Below are positions 34,407 through 44,400 of a DNA stretch of 62,772 nt, one piece after another. The translations under genes were made by a program, and so were the position numbers. The DNA lies in NCBI GenBank assembly GCA_024398095.1, contig JAKSJK010000004.1:1-62772 (forward strand), given 5' to 3'. The notes beneath the pieces are model-generated. The model ran no database searches. It was not told the DNA's origin and was given only the letters and a program-made list of their open reading frames with translations. Every line of letters begins with the position of its first letter. Position 1 is the first letter of the stretch. The stretch comes from Bacteroidales bacterium (GTDB lineage: Bacteria > Bacteroidota > Bacteroidia > Bacteroidales > UBA932).

Positions 34407-35372
34407 ATGAAAAGATTTGTGCTGACGGTTATAGTGGGGTTTATTGCCGCATTTGCGGCTGCGCAGGTTCCATCCGGAGATGAAAATATCTCAGTGATGT
34501 TCTGGAACCTTGAAAATTTCTTCGATTGGAAAGATGGGGGACACTCCTCCTCTGACGCGGAATTTTCCACAAATGGAGAACGCCGATGGTCTTCACGTCG
34601 CTTCTACGCCAAGTGCAATGCCATCGCTAAAACACTGCTCTGGACAGCTGATACACACGGACAGCTCCCGGATGCTTTTGGGGTTGCAGAAGTCGAGAAT
34701 GCAGACGTTCTCAGACGGCTTCTGAACCATACTATTTTATATAAATACGACTATTCGGTGCTGCATGCCGACTCCCCCGACCCGCGCGGTATCGACGTTG
34801 CCCTGCTATACAGAAAGAGCCGTCTGCAGCTGCTATCCTGGAAGACCATACACATAGATGACTTCAAGACAAGGGACATTCTGCTGGCAACCTTCATTAC
34901 AACAGCAGGCGATACACTTAATATGGTCGTGAACCACCACCCGTCGAAATACGGCGGATCCATTTCCGAGGACAGGAGACACACTGTAATGAAAAGGATG
35001 ATTGGGGTGTGCGATTCGCTTGAAAGTCTCTCAAATGGGCAAAAAACGCTATGTATGGGGGATTTCAACGACACTCCTGATGCTGAAACCTTCCTTCTGG
35101 CAGAAAAGCGCCTGGTAAACCTGGCTGTCCCGTTCCACCAAAGAGGAGAAGGAACCATACGCTTTGATGGAAAGTGGGAGATCATAGACATGTTTCTGGT
35201 CTCACCATCTATGTCCGACGGACGGATGGAAATCCTCTACCCTCCGTTCCTGATGGTTCGCGACAACTCCCATTCCGGCATGAAGCCATTGAGAACCTAC
35301 CTGGGTCCCCGCTACATGGGAGGAGTCAGTGACCACCTTCCGATATACTACGAAAAAAGCCTGACTCGATGA
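34407..35372 (+). CDS. Secreted endonuclease/exonuclease/phosphatase-family protein
   Basis: This 321-residue protein has a signal peptide (MKRFVLTVIVGFIAAFAAAQ). EEP-fold motifs appear in order: MFWNLENFFD (metal ligands Asn/Glu), GVAEVEN (catalytic Glu), GIDVALLYR, VVNHHPSKYGG, GDFNDTPD (Asp/Asn) and the terminal SDHLPIYYE (Asp-His). All key residues look intact, so it is probably an active periplasmic nuclease or phosphodiesterase. The exact substrate cannot be told from the sequence. It is divergent from ychF and convergent with ppiD, with a shared terminator. Confidence 0.87.
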   Translation: MKRFVLTVIVGFIAAFAAAQVPSGDENISVMFWNLENFFDWKDGGHSSSDAEFSTNGERRWSSRRFYAKCNAIAKTLLWTADTHGQLPDAFGVAEVENADVLRRLLNHTILYKYDYSVLHADSPDPRGIDVALLYRKSRLQLLSWKTIHIDDFKTRDILLATFITTAGDTLNMVVNHHPSKYGGSISEDRRHTVMKRMIGVCDSLESLSNGQKTLCMGDFNDTPDAETFLLAEKRLVNLAVPFHQRGEGTIRFDGKWEIIDMFLVSPSMSDGRMEILYPPFLMVRDNSHSGMKPLRTYLGPRYMGGVSDHLPIYYEKSLTR

Positions 35373-35390
35373 GCCAGGCTTTTTATTTTT
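35353..35390. terminator. Bidirectional terminator between the EEP gene and ppiD
   Basis: AAAAAGCCTGACTC, loop GAT, GAGCCAGGCTTTTT form a strong stem with one mismatch and T-runs on both strands. The left arm includes the last codons of the EEP gene. Confidence 0.82.
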
Positions 35391-35403
35391 AATTGGGATA
35401 ATC

Positions 35404-37371
35404 CTAGAAGAAACGTGCGCGGTTATCCTTGACATCAGCATCCTGCATCATGACAGGAAGGATGGTCTGGAGTGAGTACTGCATGATTCTGTCGCTGTTT
35501 GCAGCTGCGTCATCCTCTGTGTAGAATGAGTTGGTCTCGCGGCTGTTTACGCGGAATACATACACACCGTTCGCACCCTTTACAGGGCCGCAGAGCTCGC
35601 CTTCCTTGGCAGCTGCAACAGCACCGATGAAAGCAGGATCGACGCTCTGTGAGCTGAGTGAAGAGAATGCGATGTTCTCACGGTTGCTTACAGTGGTACC
35701 GAGTCTCTCGGCAACTTCCTCGAGAGAGAGTGTGCCTTCCATCTTCTCTGCTACCTCTGCAGCCTTCTTCTCAACTGCCTTCTCCATGTAGAGGACGTTG
35801 CGGATTGGCTCTGCAACCTCAGATACAGGAGCGTAACCCTCCTTGTGAACATTGGTGAGGGCTGCTACGAAGAAGTAGGTCTGATTTACAGTGATGATGT
35901 CGGAAACATGGCCCTTCTTTGCCTTGAATGCCCAGTTGCTGAGTTCGCGTGCGTTGTCAACCGCACCGAATCTCTCAGTGTTCCTGAGGATATTGTTCTG
36001 GGTGTGAACATAGAGACCGAGCTCCTCGGCAGCAGACTTGAAGTCAGCAAGCTTGCCGTTTGAGCGGCTCTGCATGGTGTTGGCCTGTGAATAGAAGTTT
36101 CCGAAAGTCTCCTTGCTAGGAATTGCTGTCTTCTTGAGGACGGCAACCTGCTTCATGAGGGCCTTCTCACCTACCTCTACAACCTTTGCTGCAACCATGC
36201 CGTAGCCAGGAAGCTCTACAACCTGGGTCTTGTTGAGAGGAGCGCTGAAGAGAGGCTCTGCCCACTTGATGGCCTGGGTTACAGGGGTTGCCTCTGCTGC
36301 ATCAACTGCGGCCTCAACCTCTGCGGTAAGTTCCTCTGACTCCATCGGAGCAACCTTCACCTTGATCTCTGAAGGACGGGTAGCAGTTGCCATAACGCGT
36401 GCTGCGAGGAAGCTGTTGCCGCTCTTGAATACAGGTGAAACCTCTGCAGGCTTGTCTGCGAAAGCGTAGTCGTTTACTTCCCTTGAAACGGTGTTGAGCT
36501 CACCTGCCTTGTACCAGAATGCATCGTAAGAAACCTCTGAAGAATTTCTGAGGAGGAAGTTTGCAACATTGCCAAGCTCCTGAGCCTGGAAATCAGTATA
36601 AAGATTGTTGAAGTCCTTCTCAGCTGCCTCTACGTCTGCATCTGAAGGAACAACTTCGATGAGTACATACTCGATGTCCCTTGACTCAACCTGCTTGAAG
36701 AACTTCTTGTGCTCCTTGTAGTACTTCTTGATTTCGCTGCTGCTTACGTTGATGGTGGTGTCCTGGATGAAACCTGCAGGAACCATTACCATGTCAACAT
36801 TTGCGGTAACGTTGTTCTCCTCGATTGCCTTGTTGAGGAAGAGAGGAGCGTTCACCGCGCTGTTTACGAAGAGAGCGTTGTACTTTGCATAGTACTGGTT
36901 GGTTCTTACGAGGTCGTAGATGTAGGACCAGCCCTTCTCGTTCTGCTCGATGAAGTTTGAGAGAACTGCAGGATCGGTACCGAAGTTCTGGGCGATTACA
37001 GGAGAGATGTGGTCACCGGCGGTGATATCCTTCATCTCAGCCGCACCAACCCTGATGCCGGCCTTCTCTGCATTCTTCACAAAGAGAAGTTTGTTAATGA
37101 ATGTCTGCCAAGCCTCTTCACGAATCTGCTTCTCCTGGTCGGCGCTGTGGGTGCCGCCGTAGAGATCCTTGAGATTCTCAACCTGAACGTTGAACTCCTC
37201 GATGGTTACAGACTCGCCGTCGATCACAGCTACCTGGTGAGCCTTTGCATTGTCACCGCTGAACCACTTTGAGAGTGTGTTGTTGTCGAGGATGAAGAGG
37301 AGCAATGAAATCGCAATGATAATTGAAATACCAATGCCGAATCGTGTTCTGATGGTTTCAAGTGCTGCCAT
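35404..37371 (-). CDS. ppiD: PpiD/SurA-type periplasmic folding factor with degenerate parvulin domain
   Basis: This 655-residue protein is membrane-anchored by one N-terminal helix (IGISIIIAISLLLFIL, 13-28), with a large periplasmic part. A SurA-N-like chaperone region spans about residues 45-210. At about 325-400, where a parvulin domain is expected, the flanks survive (RPSEIKVKVAP; PGYGMVAAKVVEVG). The core that normally carries the GG-LGWF motif and catalytic His/Cys is short and lacks them. I read it as a chaperone without isomerase activity; E. coli PpiD is likewise thought to be weak or inactive. A second domain follows (about 420-640). The gene ends the mfd-to-lptC envelope cluster with a 71-base gap. 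Confidence 0.83.
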   Translation of the reverse strand: MAALETIRTRFGIGISIIIAISLLLFILDNNTLSKWFSGDNAKAHQVAVIDGESVTIEEFNVQVENLKDLYGGTHSADQEKQIREEAWQTFINKLLFVKNAEKAGIRVGAAEMKDITAGDHISPVIAQNFGTDPAVLSNFIEQNEKGWSYIYDLVRTNQYYAKYNALFVNSAVNAPLFLNKAIEENNVTANVDMVMVPAGFIQDTTINVSSSEIKKYYKEHKKFFKQVESRDIEYVLIEVVPSDADVEAAEKDFNNLYTDFQAQELGNVANFLLRNSSEVSYDAFWYKAGELNTVSREVNDYAFADKPAEVSPVFKSGNSFLAARVMATATRPSEIKVKVAPMESEELTAEVEAAVDAAEATPVTQAIKWAEPLFSAPLNKTQVVELPGYGMVAAKVVEVGEKALMKQVAVLKKTAIPSKETFGNFYSQANTMQSRSNGKLADFKSAAEELGLYVHTQNNILRNTERFGAVDNARELSNWAFKAKKGHVSDIITVNQTYFFVAALTNVHKEGYAPVSEVAEPIRNVLYMEKAVEKKAAEVAEKMEGTLSLEEVAERLGTTVSNRENIAFSSLSSQSVDPAFIGAVAAAKEGELCGPVKGANGVYVFRVNSRETNSFYTEDDAAANSDRIMQYSLQTILPVMMQDADVKDNRARFF

Positions 37372-37442
37372 ATTGTTGTTGATTTTTTTATTGTTTTCTT
37401 TACAGTTAAGGCCGCGAAGTTAACAAAAATTCTTCAGTTATA

Positions 37443-38078
37443 CTACTTTTTAGGGAGCGGACCTACAAAATTGGCCGTATCAAGTATAACTTTCGTGGAA
37501 TCTTCCACCACATAGCCGAAACTGTCGAACGGTTTGAGTATGACGGAATTGTTAGCCCTCTGGTCAGATTGCATGCCGTATCCCTGCATGTATCCCTTTG
37601 GAGAATACATCTTTACGAAGCAGTGGGTCCATATCTTTTCTTCGGTACGGTTCCAGTAGATGGTATCCGTTTCCATGGTCTCGTGCTTTATCACATTCTT
37701 GATGACCACGTTGCCGAAAGCCTCCCATTTCTCGCTGCCGTCGTTGAACTTGCTGTGACGTGCGGTCTGGGCGGTAATGACCGATTCCAGGTTACCCTGC
37801 TCGTCGTATGAATAGACAGCAAAGCCGTTCTTGAACATATCGTAGGATATTGTGTCAAGTTCGAATTTCTGCATCAGAGTGGCCTCTATCCTGGATTTCA
37901 GAATGCCGTTCTCTGTCTGTACAACGAACATGCTGTCAACCTCCTGGACCGGAATTTCAGCAGGATCCAAAACCTCGCCATCCCCACCGTTGCGCCTGCA
38001 GGATATAACGGCCAAGAGACTGGCTGCGAAAACAACCAGTCCCTTGAGTATTACAGATATCCTGTGAGGATTTTTCAA
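37443..38078 (-). CDS. lptC: LPS-export component LptC, lipoprotein form
   Basis: This 211-residue protein has a signal with lipobox LLAVISC (Cys27). The LptC core shows as repeated short strands: EVDSMFVVQTENGILKSRIEA, AVYSYDEQGNLESVITAQTA, WEAFGNVVIKN and TDTIYWNRTEEKIWT. It takes lipid A-linked glycan from the LptBFG transporter and passes it to LptA. It starts 2 bases after the TPR gene, in the arrangement seen across Bacteroidales. A CorC/hemolysin-type gene that I recall between lptC and ppiD in relatives is absent. Confidence 0.88.
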   Translation of the reverse strand: MKNPHRISVILKGLVVFAASLLAVISCRRNGGDGEVLDPAEIPVQEVDSMFVVQTENGILKSRIEATLMQKFELDTISYDMFKNGFAVYSYDEQGNLESVITAQTARHSKFNDGSEKWEAFGNVVIKNVIKHETMETDTIYWNRTEEKIWTHCFVKMYSPKGYMQGYGMQSDQRANNSVILKPFDSFGYVVEDSTKVILDTANFVGPLPKK

Positions 38079-38080
38079 AA

Positions 38081-39412
38081 TTACTTCTGAGTTCTTACAG
38101 TTGTGGTAGCGCTGAGGCCGCCTGCGGTAGCCCTATAGGTCTGACCGTTCTGTACACCGTACATGAATGCCTCACCAGTCTCAGGGAAGTACCTTGAGCA
38201 GGTAGAGATCTGACGGTTAGCCTCCTCTGCGAGGGACTCGTCGGCGTTCTTTGCCTTGGTGAAGTAATCAGCTGCAACCCAGTAAGGAGCACGCTTTGCG
38301 ATGTAATCACCACCTGAAGTAACTGCCATCCATGCGTTTCCGCAGATCATGTAGCACTTGCCGGCAAGAGAAGCATCGAGTTCTGCAGCCTTGAGAGCTG
38401 AATCGACAGCCTTTACATACTTGCCGTTCTTGATGCTGTAAGCTGAAAGCTCGTAGTAGTACTTCGCATCGGTCTCTACATCAGACTCGTCGAACTTGAT
38501 GGCGTCCTCGAGATACTGTGAAGCGAGAGCGTAGTCGTTGCGGGAAGCATAGAGCTTGTAGAGCATGTATGAGGTCTTGTATGAAGGATCGAACTTAGCC
38601 TTCTTCTCGATTGCTGCGAGGAAGAGGTCGTTGTCGAGACAATCCTCGGTGTTGCCCATCATGGTAACGATCTTGGTTACGAGTTCCTGGTTGTCAGGAT
38701 CGGCTTCGAAACGAGGGGTGAAGAGAGCGATGAGGTTATCGCAGCTTGCAACCTTGCTGCCGATGAACACTTCCTCTACTGCACTCTTGGACTTCTCAAC
38801 ATTAGCAATATCAGACTCCTTCTCAGATGACTTTGCAATCTCATCAAGAGTGCTCATTGCGATCTCGTAATCCTCGATAACAGTCTCTGCATCAAGCATT
38901 CCACTCTTGTAGAGGGCAACTGCAGAGTTGAGGTTGAAGAGGAAAAGCTGAGGCTTTGAAGCAGTACCGTTCGCTGCAATGATTTCCTTAAGACCCTTGT
39001 AGAGAGCCTCAGGTTCATCCTGCATGTAGTTGATCATATCGGTACCCTTGTTGTTGAGCGCGGTAACAGCATACTTAGGGAAGTTATCTGCCCTGCGGGT
39101 GTGAACCATCATTAGGGTGTCGATAAGACCTTCCTTAACCATGGAATTATTACGGTTCTTCTGGATTTCCTTTCTGAGAAGGACAGCTCCATCAAGAAGC
39201 ATGTTCTGGTTTGCAGAACCCGGACAGATGCTGAAAGCCTTTCTCCAGTTAGGGAGAGCCTGCTCGTTGTTACCCTGCTTGTAGTACTCCTTGTAGTAAG
39301 AGAGATACTTTACGCATTCTGCACTGTCGGCACCGAACTTACCCTGTGCGGATACCTTAACTCCACTTGCCATTGCAAGGACTGAGAGCGTAATGAGAAC
39401 TAACTTTTTCAT
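38081..39412 (-). CDS. Periplasmic tetratricopeptide-repeat protein
   Basis: This 443-residue protein has a signal peptide (MKKLVLITLSVLAMASGVKVSAQ) and no lipobox. Helical repeats of about 34 residues are visible, for example YYKEYYKQGNNEQALPNWRKAF near the start and ASQYLEDAIKFDESD and AVDSALKAAELDASLAGKCY later. It sits between an outer-membrane protein and lptC, so a scaffolding role in envelope assembly is likely. The precise partner is unknown. Codon use is strongly biased, suggesting high expression. Confidence 0.85.
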   Translation of the reverse strand: MKKLVLITLSVLAMASGVKVSAQGKFGADSAECVKYLSYYKEYYKQGNNEQALPNWRKAFSICPGSANQNMLLDGAVLLRKEIQKNRNNSMVKEGLIDTLMMVHTRRADNFPKYAVTALNNKGTDMINYMQDEPEALYKGLKEIIAANGTASKPQLFLFNLNSAVALYKSGMLDAETVIEDYEIAMSTLDEIAKSSEKESDIANVEKSKSAVEEVFIGSKVASCDNLIALFTPRFEADPDNQELVTKIVTMMGNTEDCLDNDLFLAAIEKKAKFDPSYKTSYMLYKLYASRNDYALASQYLEDAIKFDESDVETDAKYYYELSAYSIKNGKYVKAVDSALKAAELDASLAGKCYMICGNAWMAVTSGGDYIAKRAPYWVAADYFTKAKNADESLAEEANRQISTCSRYFPETGEAFMYGVQNGQTYRATAGGLSATTTVRTQK

Positions 39413-39434
39413 ATTCTAAAATTTTATTTGTTTT

Positions 39435-40772
39435 CTACTTGTACTGGTTCTTGACAAACCAGATGTCGTGGAGGTTCATGCTTACGTAAACCGTAGCGTA
39501 GTGCTCTCCAACCATCGATCTGTCCTTCATGTTACCCTTTCTTCCAAAATCCAGACCAAATGTGAAACCGTTGTACCATTTGAACACCGGAAGTGTCATT
39601 CCAAGGGTGATTCCGACGGCTCCTACAGTCCTTTTTCCAGGATCGAGAGTGTAGTATTCCTGATCATAATAAACACCGCCGCGATAGGTTACCCTTTTCA
39701 TGTAGTAGCGGATGTCGCTTCTGTTCGGAGTGTAGTCAAAACCTGCCCTGAAGGACTGTGAAACATTGCTTTTGAAGGTAGAACCCTCTCCGATCACACT
39801 TGTTCCTCCGAAAGAATCAAAGCCTGATTTTCTCCAGTCTGACCTGAGGTAATCGAACTCTACGGACCAATCCTCACCTGCCTTGAGGGAAACACCGATG
39901 CCGAGTTCATCGCCAAATCTCAATTCTTTTCCGGTGAGGACGGTATTATCGGCTTTGAGGGTGTCCGAAAGCTCTGACGCCACCGCATAACTGTAGGAAT
40001 TCACACGGCCATGCATATTGCTCTTGAGCTTGTATGTGGCACCGAAGGTCATATAGAGATTGTTCCTGAGTTTCTGTTCATACTGCAGTCCGAACTTTCC
40101 GGTGTAGCCGTAGAGCTGCATGGTGTAGCCGCTGTTTACAGAACGGTAGGATGCATCTGAAAATACTGTATTGCTGACCTTGTCGATAGTTCCGAAGTAG
40201 TAGATGAATTCAGCACCCACAGAGAGTCTTTTCCAGAAAGTGGCGGCAGCGCCGGCAAAAAGCTGGTAAGTTCCGCCCTGGCCATAAGACTGATAGGTGA
40301 TGTTGTTTACCTTTCCTATTATGCTTTCGTCAGTCTCTATCCTTGAAAAGTCGTATCCGACATCGCTGTAAGGAGAAATTCCGACCATCATTGCGGAAGA
40401 CTTCCAGATAGGGACAGTGATCACGAAATCGGAAATATTGAATGTGTTGTTCGCGGATTTGAGTTTGTTTCCGCCTATGGTCTGGTTGAACACCTGGTTG
40501 TTCTCGGTCACGCCGAAGTCGCACATGAACGAGAGAGAATCCCTTGCTGTCACGGCAGCAGGATTCATTGTGTTTATATATCTGCGGTTTCGGGTTGCAA
40601 CACCTATTCCGCCCATACCCTTAGTGAATGCCGTACCGTCTTTGTATATATTGCCGACTCCGTAGACAGAATACGGCGAAAAAGCGTTGTGGGCACCATC
40701 CTGGGCGGAGGCACCTGACCACGCGAAAAAGAGAAGTACAGTTGATAAGAGTACCCTACAAGTTACTTTCAT
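39435..40772 (-). CDS. Outer-membrane beta-barrel protein of the mfd-lptC cluster
   Basis: This 445-residue protein has a signal peptide (LLFFAWSGASAQ). After NAFSPYSVYGVGNIY and MGGIGVATRNRRYINTMNPA, a pattern found in FadL-like Bacteroidetes outer-membrane proteins, the sequence alternates amphipathic strands to a terminal LHDIWFVKNQYK. No named function. The conserved position between coaX and the TPR gene suggests that the two neighbours work together at the outer membrane. Its start overlaps the coaX stop by 17 bases. Confidence 0.82.
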   Translation of the reverse strand: MKVTCRVLLSTVLLFFAWSGASAQDGAHNAFSPYSVYGVGNIYKDGTAFTKGMGGIGVATRNRRYINTMNPAAVTARDSLSFMCDFGVTENNQVFNQTIGGNKLKSANNTFNISDFVITVPIWKSSAMMVGISPYSDVGYDFSRIETDESIIGKVNNITYQSYGQGGTYQLFAGAAATFWKRLSVGAEFIYYFGTIDKVSNTVFSDASYRSVNSGYTMQLYGYTGKFGLQYEQKLRNNLYMTFGATYKLKSNMHGRVNSYSYAVASELSDTLKADNTVLTGKELRFGDELGIGVSLKAGEDWSVEFDYLRSDWRKSGFDSFGGTSVIGEGSTFKSNVSQSFRAGFDYTPNRSDIRYYMKRVTYRGGVYYDQEYYTLDPGKRTVGAVGITLGMTLPVFKWYNGFTFGLDFGRKGNMKDRSMVGEHYATVYVSMNLHDIWFVKNQYK

Positions 40773-41481
40773 AATATTTTTCAGCTATTAAAGCCAACCC
40801 CATAAGCACGAGGTTACAAATTACAAAGATGGAGTTTTTAAGTTTGTTTACAAAATAAATCGCATCTCCACCTGTAAAAACCACTATGTTTTCAGGTCTG
40901 GCGTCCAGGTGTCCCTTTATTTCAAACAGCATGCCTGAAATTATTCCGGCTTCTATGGAACTGTTTAGGGAAACACCTTTTTCAGGACAATCAGATGGAG
41001 TTTCCAGCAGAGGAAGTGACTTTGAGTACCTGTTCACAGACTTGAAGCGGGTGCGGCATCCCGGTGAAATCAGTCCGCTTTCATAATTTCCGTCGGCAGA
41101 AACGAAATCTATCGAAAGGGTAGTGCCGAAGTCAAAAATGGATACTGGCTTTCCCTTGAAGAGGAAACGTGATGCGATTATCGATGCAGTCCTGTCCGGA
41201 GTGAGCCACTCCGGTATCCCGTACTCCAGATTCATATCCTTGTGCCTGGTATCCATAAGTATAAGTCTGCGGCATCTTTTTGAAAGAAGTGAGTCCCATT
41301 TCTGAGGTATTTCCCCGGCGGAAGAAATCACCATTACATCCGCAGTTTCACCATCCAGGATTCCAAGTATGAATTCAAGTTTCTTTTCTCCCTGATACCT
41401 GAAAGTCTTTCCGAGTGTTATACCCTCCGACCAGGTGGCCTTGAGAGCCGTATTTCCTATTTCAATTATAAGATTATGCAT
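40756..41481 (-). CDS. coaX: Type III pantothenate kinase
   Basis: It catalyses the ATP-dependent phosphorylation of pantothenate, the first step of CoA synthesis, in the cytoplasm. The ATG at 41481 was chosen because it gives the family start MHNLIIEIGNTALKATW (phosphate-binding D/E-x-G-N-T) and sits 1 base from the mfd stop; the frame also extends upstream to 41532 inside mfd. The 242-residue length fits. Further motifs are FDFGTTLSIDFV (about 117-128) and GLISPGCRTRF (about 138-148). The usual Asp of DxGNT is Glu here (IEIGNT). Confidence 0.9.
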   Translation of the reverse strand: MHNLIIEIGNTALKATWSEGITLGKTFRYQGEKKLEFILGILDGETADVMVISSAGEIPQKWDSLLSKRCRRLILMDTRHKDMNLEYGIPEWLTPDRTASIIASRFLFKGKPVSIFDFGTTLSIDFVSADGNYESGLISPGCRTRFKSVNRYSKSLPLLETPSDCPEKGVSLNSSIEAGIISGMLFEIKGHLDARPENIVVFTGGDAIYFVNKLKNSIFVICNLVLMGLALIAEKYYESNL

Positions 41482-41482
41482 C

Positions 41483-44400
41483 TCATTTAAGTTTATTGAG
41501 CATTTGAAGAGCCTTTGACAGGCTGTCAACATTCCTGCTTATGAGTTTAAGTCTTCCCTTGCTTTCCTTGAATTCGAAAGATCTTCCTTCATCCACGGTG
41601 AAGGCATTCTGGAACACGCGGCTGTAGGTGCTGGATTTATAGTATGAATCCAACTGGTTTGCAATGAAGAAGAGTATCATTATTCCATTCTTCACTATCA
41701 CTTTGTCAAAGCCCAGACGGGAAGCAAGGTTGCGTATCTTAACAACTTCAAAGAGTCTTTCAACCTCGTCCGGCATCTTTCCGAACCTGTCTTCAAGAAC
41801 ATTGTGGATCCTGTCGGCCTGCTTGTCGTCACTTACCGAATCCAGATCCTTGTATATGCGGATCTTTTCTTCGGTCATATCAATGTAGTCATCAGGAATA
41901 AGGGCAGGGAGGTCAGTCTCTACAGTACATTCTGTTACAAAACTGTCCCCGTCTCTCTTCGTGGTAATTCCTGTTTCAAGCCCGAGTTCGTCCATTGCCT
42001 CGGCAAGTATCTTCTGGTAGGTTTCGAAGCCCATATCGGTGATGAAGCCGCTCTGTTCAGCACCAAGAAGGTTACCCGCACCACGGATGTCAAGGTCCTG
42101 CATGGCTATATTGAAACCGCTTCCAAGATCCGAGAAAGATTCTATAGCTTTGAGTCTGCGCCTTGCTTCATCGGTGACACCTGCCAGAGGAGGAACTATC
42201 AGATAGCAGAAAGCCCTTTTATTTGAACGGCCAACACGGCCCCTGAGCTGATGAAGATCACTCAGACCTATGTTCTGAGCCTGGTTTATTATTATGGTGT
42301 TGGCATTCGGAATATCCAGTCCGTTCTCTATGATGGTGGTGCAGAGAAGCATGTCATAATCTCCGCGCATGAACTCGAGTATCTTGTTCTCAAGTTCCTT
42401 TGCTTCCATCTGACCGTGAGCCACACATATCTTCATGTCAGGTACCAGACCATGGAGGATATTGTAGATACTTTCAAGCTCCTCTACCTTGTTGTGCAGG
42501 AAGAATAGCTGGCCTCCGCGGTTCAGCTCATAGCTTATGATGCTCCTTATCTCATTCTTGTCAAAAAGAATTATTTCCGTCTGAACCGGGATCCTGTTCG
42601 GAGGGGGAGTGTTGATGATTGAAAGATCCCTTGCGCCGAGCAGGGAGAATTGGAGTGTTCTAGGAATAGGGGTTGCAGTCAGTGTGAGGGTGTCTATGGA
42701 TGCCTTCATCTGACGGAGTTTTTCCTTGGCTCCTACACCGAATTTCTGTTCCTCATCTATTATAAGGAGCCCAAGATCCTTGAATTCAAAACCGCTTCCA
42801 AGCAGTTTGTGAGTACCTATTATGATATCTATGCGACCTTCCTTGAGTCTTTTCTGAATGTCACTTACCTGTTTTGCTGTCTTAAGACGGCTTACATACT
42901 CTATATTGCAAGGGAAGTCTTTCAGACGGGACTGGAAAGTATTGTAGTGCTGCAGGGAGAGTATTGTGGTAGGGACCAGCACGGCTACCTGCTTGCTGTC
43001 TGCAACTGCCTTGAAGGCAGCCCTTATTGCAACCTCGGTCTTACCGAAACCAACGTCTCCGCACACCAGACGGTCCATAGGACAGGAATCTTCCATATCC
43101 CTCTTGATGGCAATATTCGCCTTTTCCTGATCCGGAGTATCCTCATACATGAAAGAAGACTCAAGCTCAGTCTGCAGATAGGTGTCGGGAGAAAAGGCAA
43201 AACCCTTTGAAGATTTTCTCTCAGCGTAAAGTTTGATAAGGTCTTTTGCAATGTCCTTTACCTTTGACTTTGCAGTGGCCTTCATATTCTGCCAAGACTT
43301 CGAGCCGAGCTTGCTTATCCTAGGAGGCTCTGAATCCCTGGATTTGAACCTTGATATCTTATGGAGGGAATGTACAGACAGGAAAACAATGTCATTATCC
43401 TTGAAGGTTAGTTTAACCACCTCATGCATCCTGCCGTAATCATCCTTCATTCTTACAAGTCCGCCGAATATGCATACACCGTAATCTATATGCACCACAT
43501 AGTCTCCGATTGAGAAAGAAGTCAGGTCATTGATGGTAAGCTGCTCACTCTTTTCTACGGTTCTCCTGATGCTTACACGATGGAAGCGGTCAAATATTTC
43601 ATGATCGGAATAACAGCATATCTTATCTTCGTTATCGATGAATCCGTTGTGGATATTCTTTCCTTCAACCATCGTTGGAACCATTCCTTCCTCTTCCAGA
43701 AGAATGCTTTTCAGGCGTTCCAGCTGGCTTCTTTTTTCACCATATATATATACGGTATAGCCAGATTCCATTTTCTTCTTTATATCGATTGCGAGCAGTT
43801 CAAAGTTCTTATTGAATAAAGGCTGAGGAGAAATATTGAATCGTACAGGATTCACTTCATGAAGTCCGAGAGGCACTTCCATAAATACCTTGCGGAATCT
43901 CTTTGTAAGATTGAAGAAATCCCTGTCTTTGTATGAATCGGAAGAATCCAGCCATAGGAGAGTATTGTCCGGAAGAAGTTCCAGAATGGATACAACATCT
44001 TCATTTCCATCTCCTGCGACGAGATCCGCGAATATTTCCACCGACTCAAGTCTCTGTATGGAAAGTTGTGTATTACAGTCGAATATATTTATTTTCTCTA
44101 CCTCATCTCCGAAGAAGGAAAGTCTGTATGGCTGGTTGTTTGAGTAAGAGAATATATCTATCACACCGCCTCTGACTGCATACTGGCCAGGTTCAGCGAC
44201 AAAATCTACATTTTCAAAACCTGCTTTGAAAAGTTTCTCAGAAATTTTATCATGATCAATTTCTTCTCCTTCTTTTATACTCAGCACAGGTTCCATCGAC
44301 CCTTTTTCTGAAGGAATAAGTTCCTCAAGAGCCTCCGGGAAGGTGACTATAAAAAGAGGTCCGTCTGATTCCTTGAAGGAAGAAATCCTACCTAGGGCTG

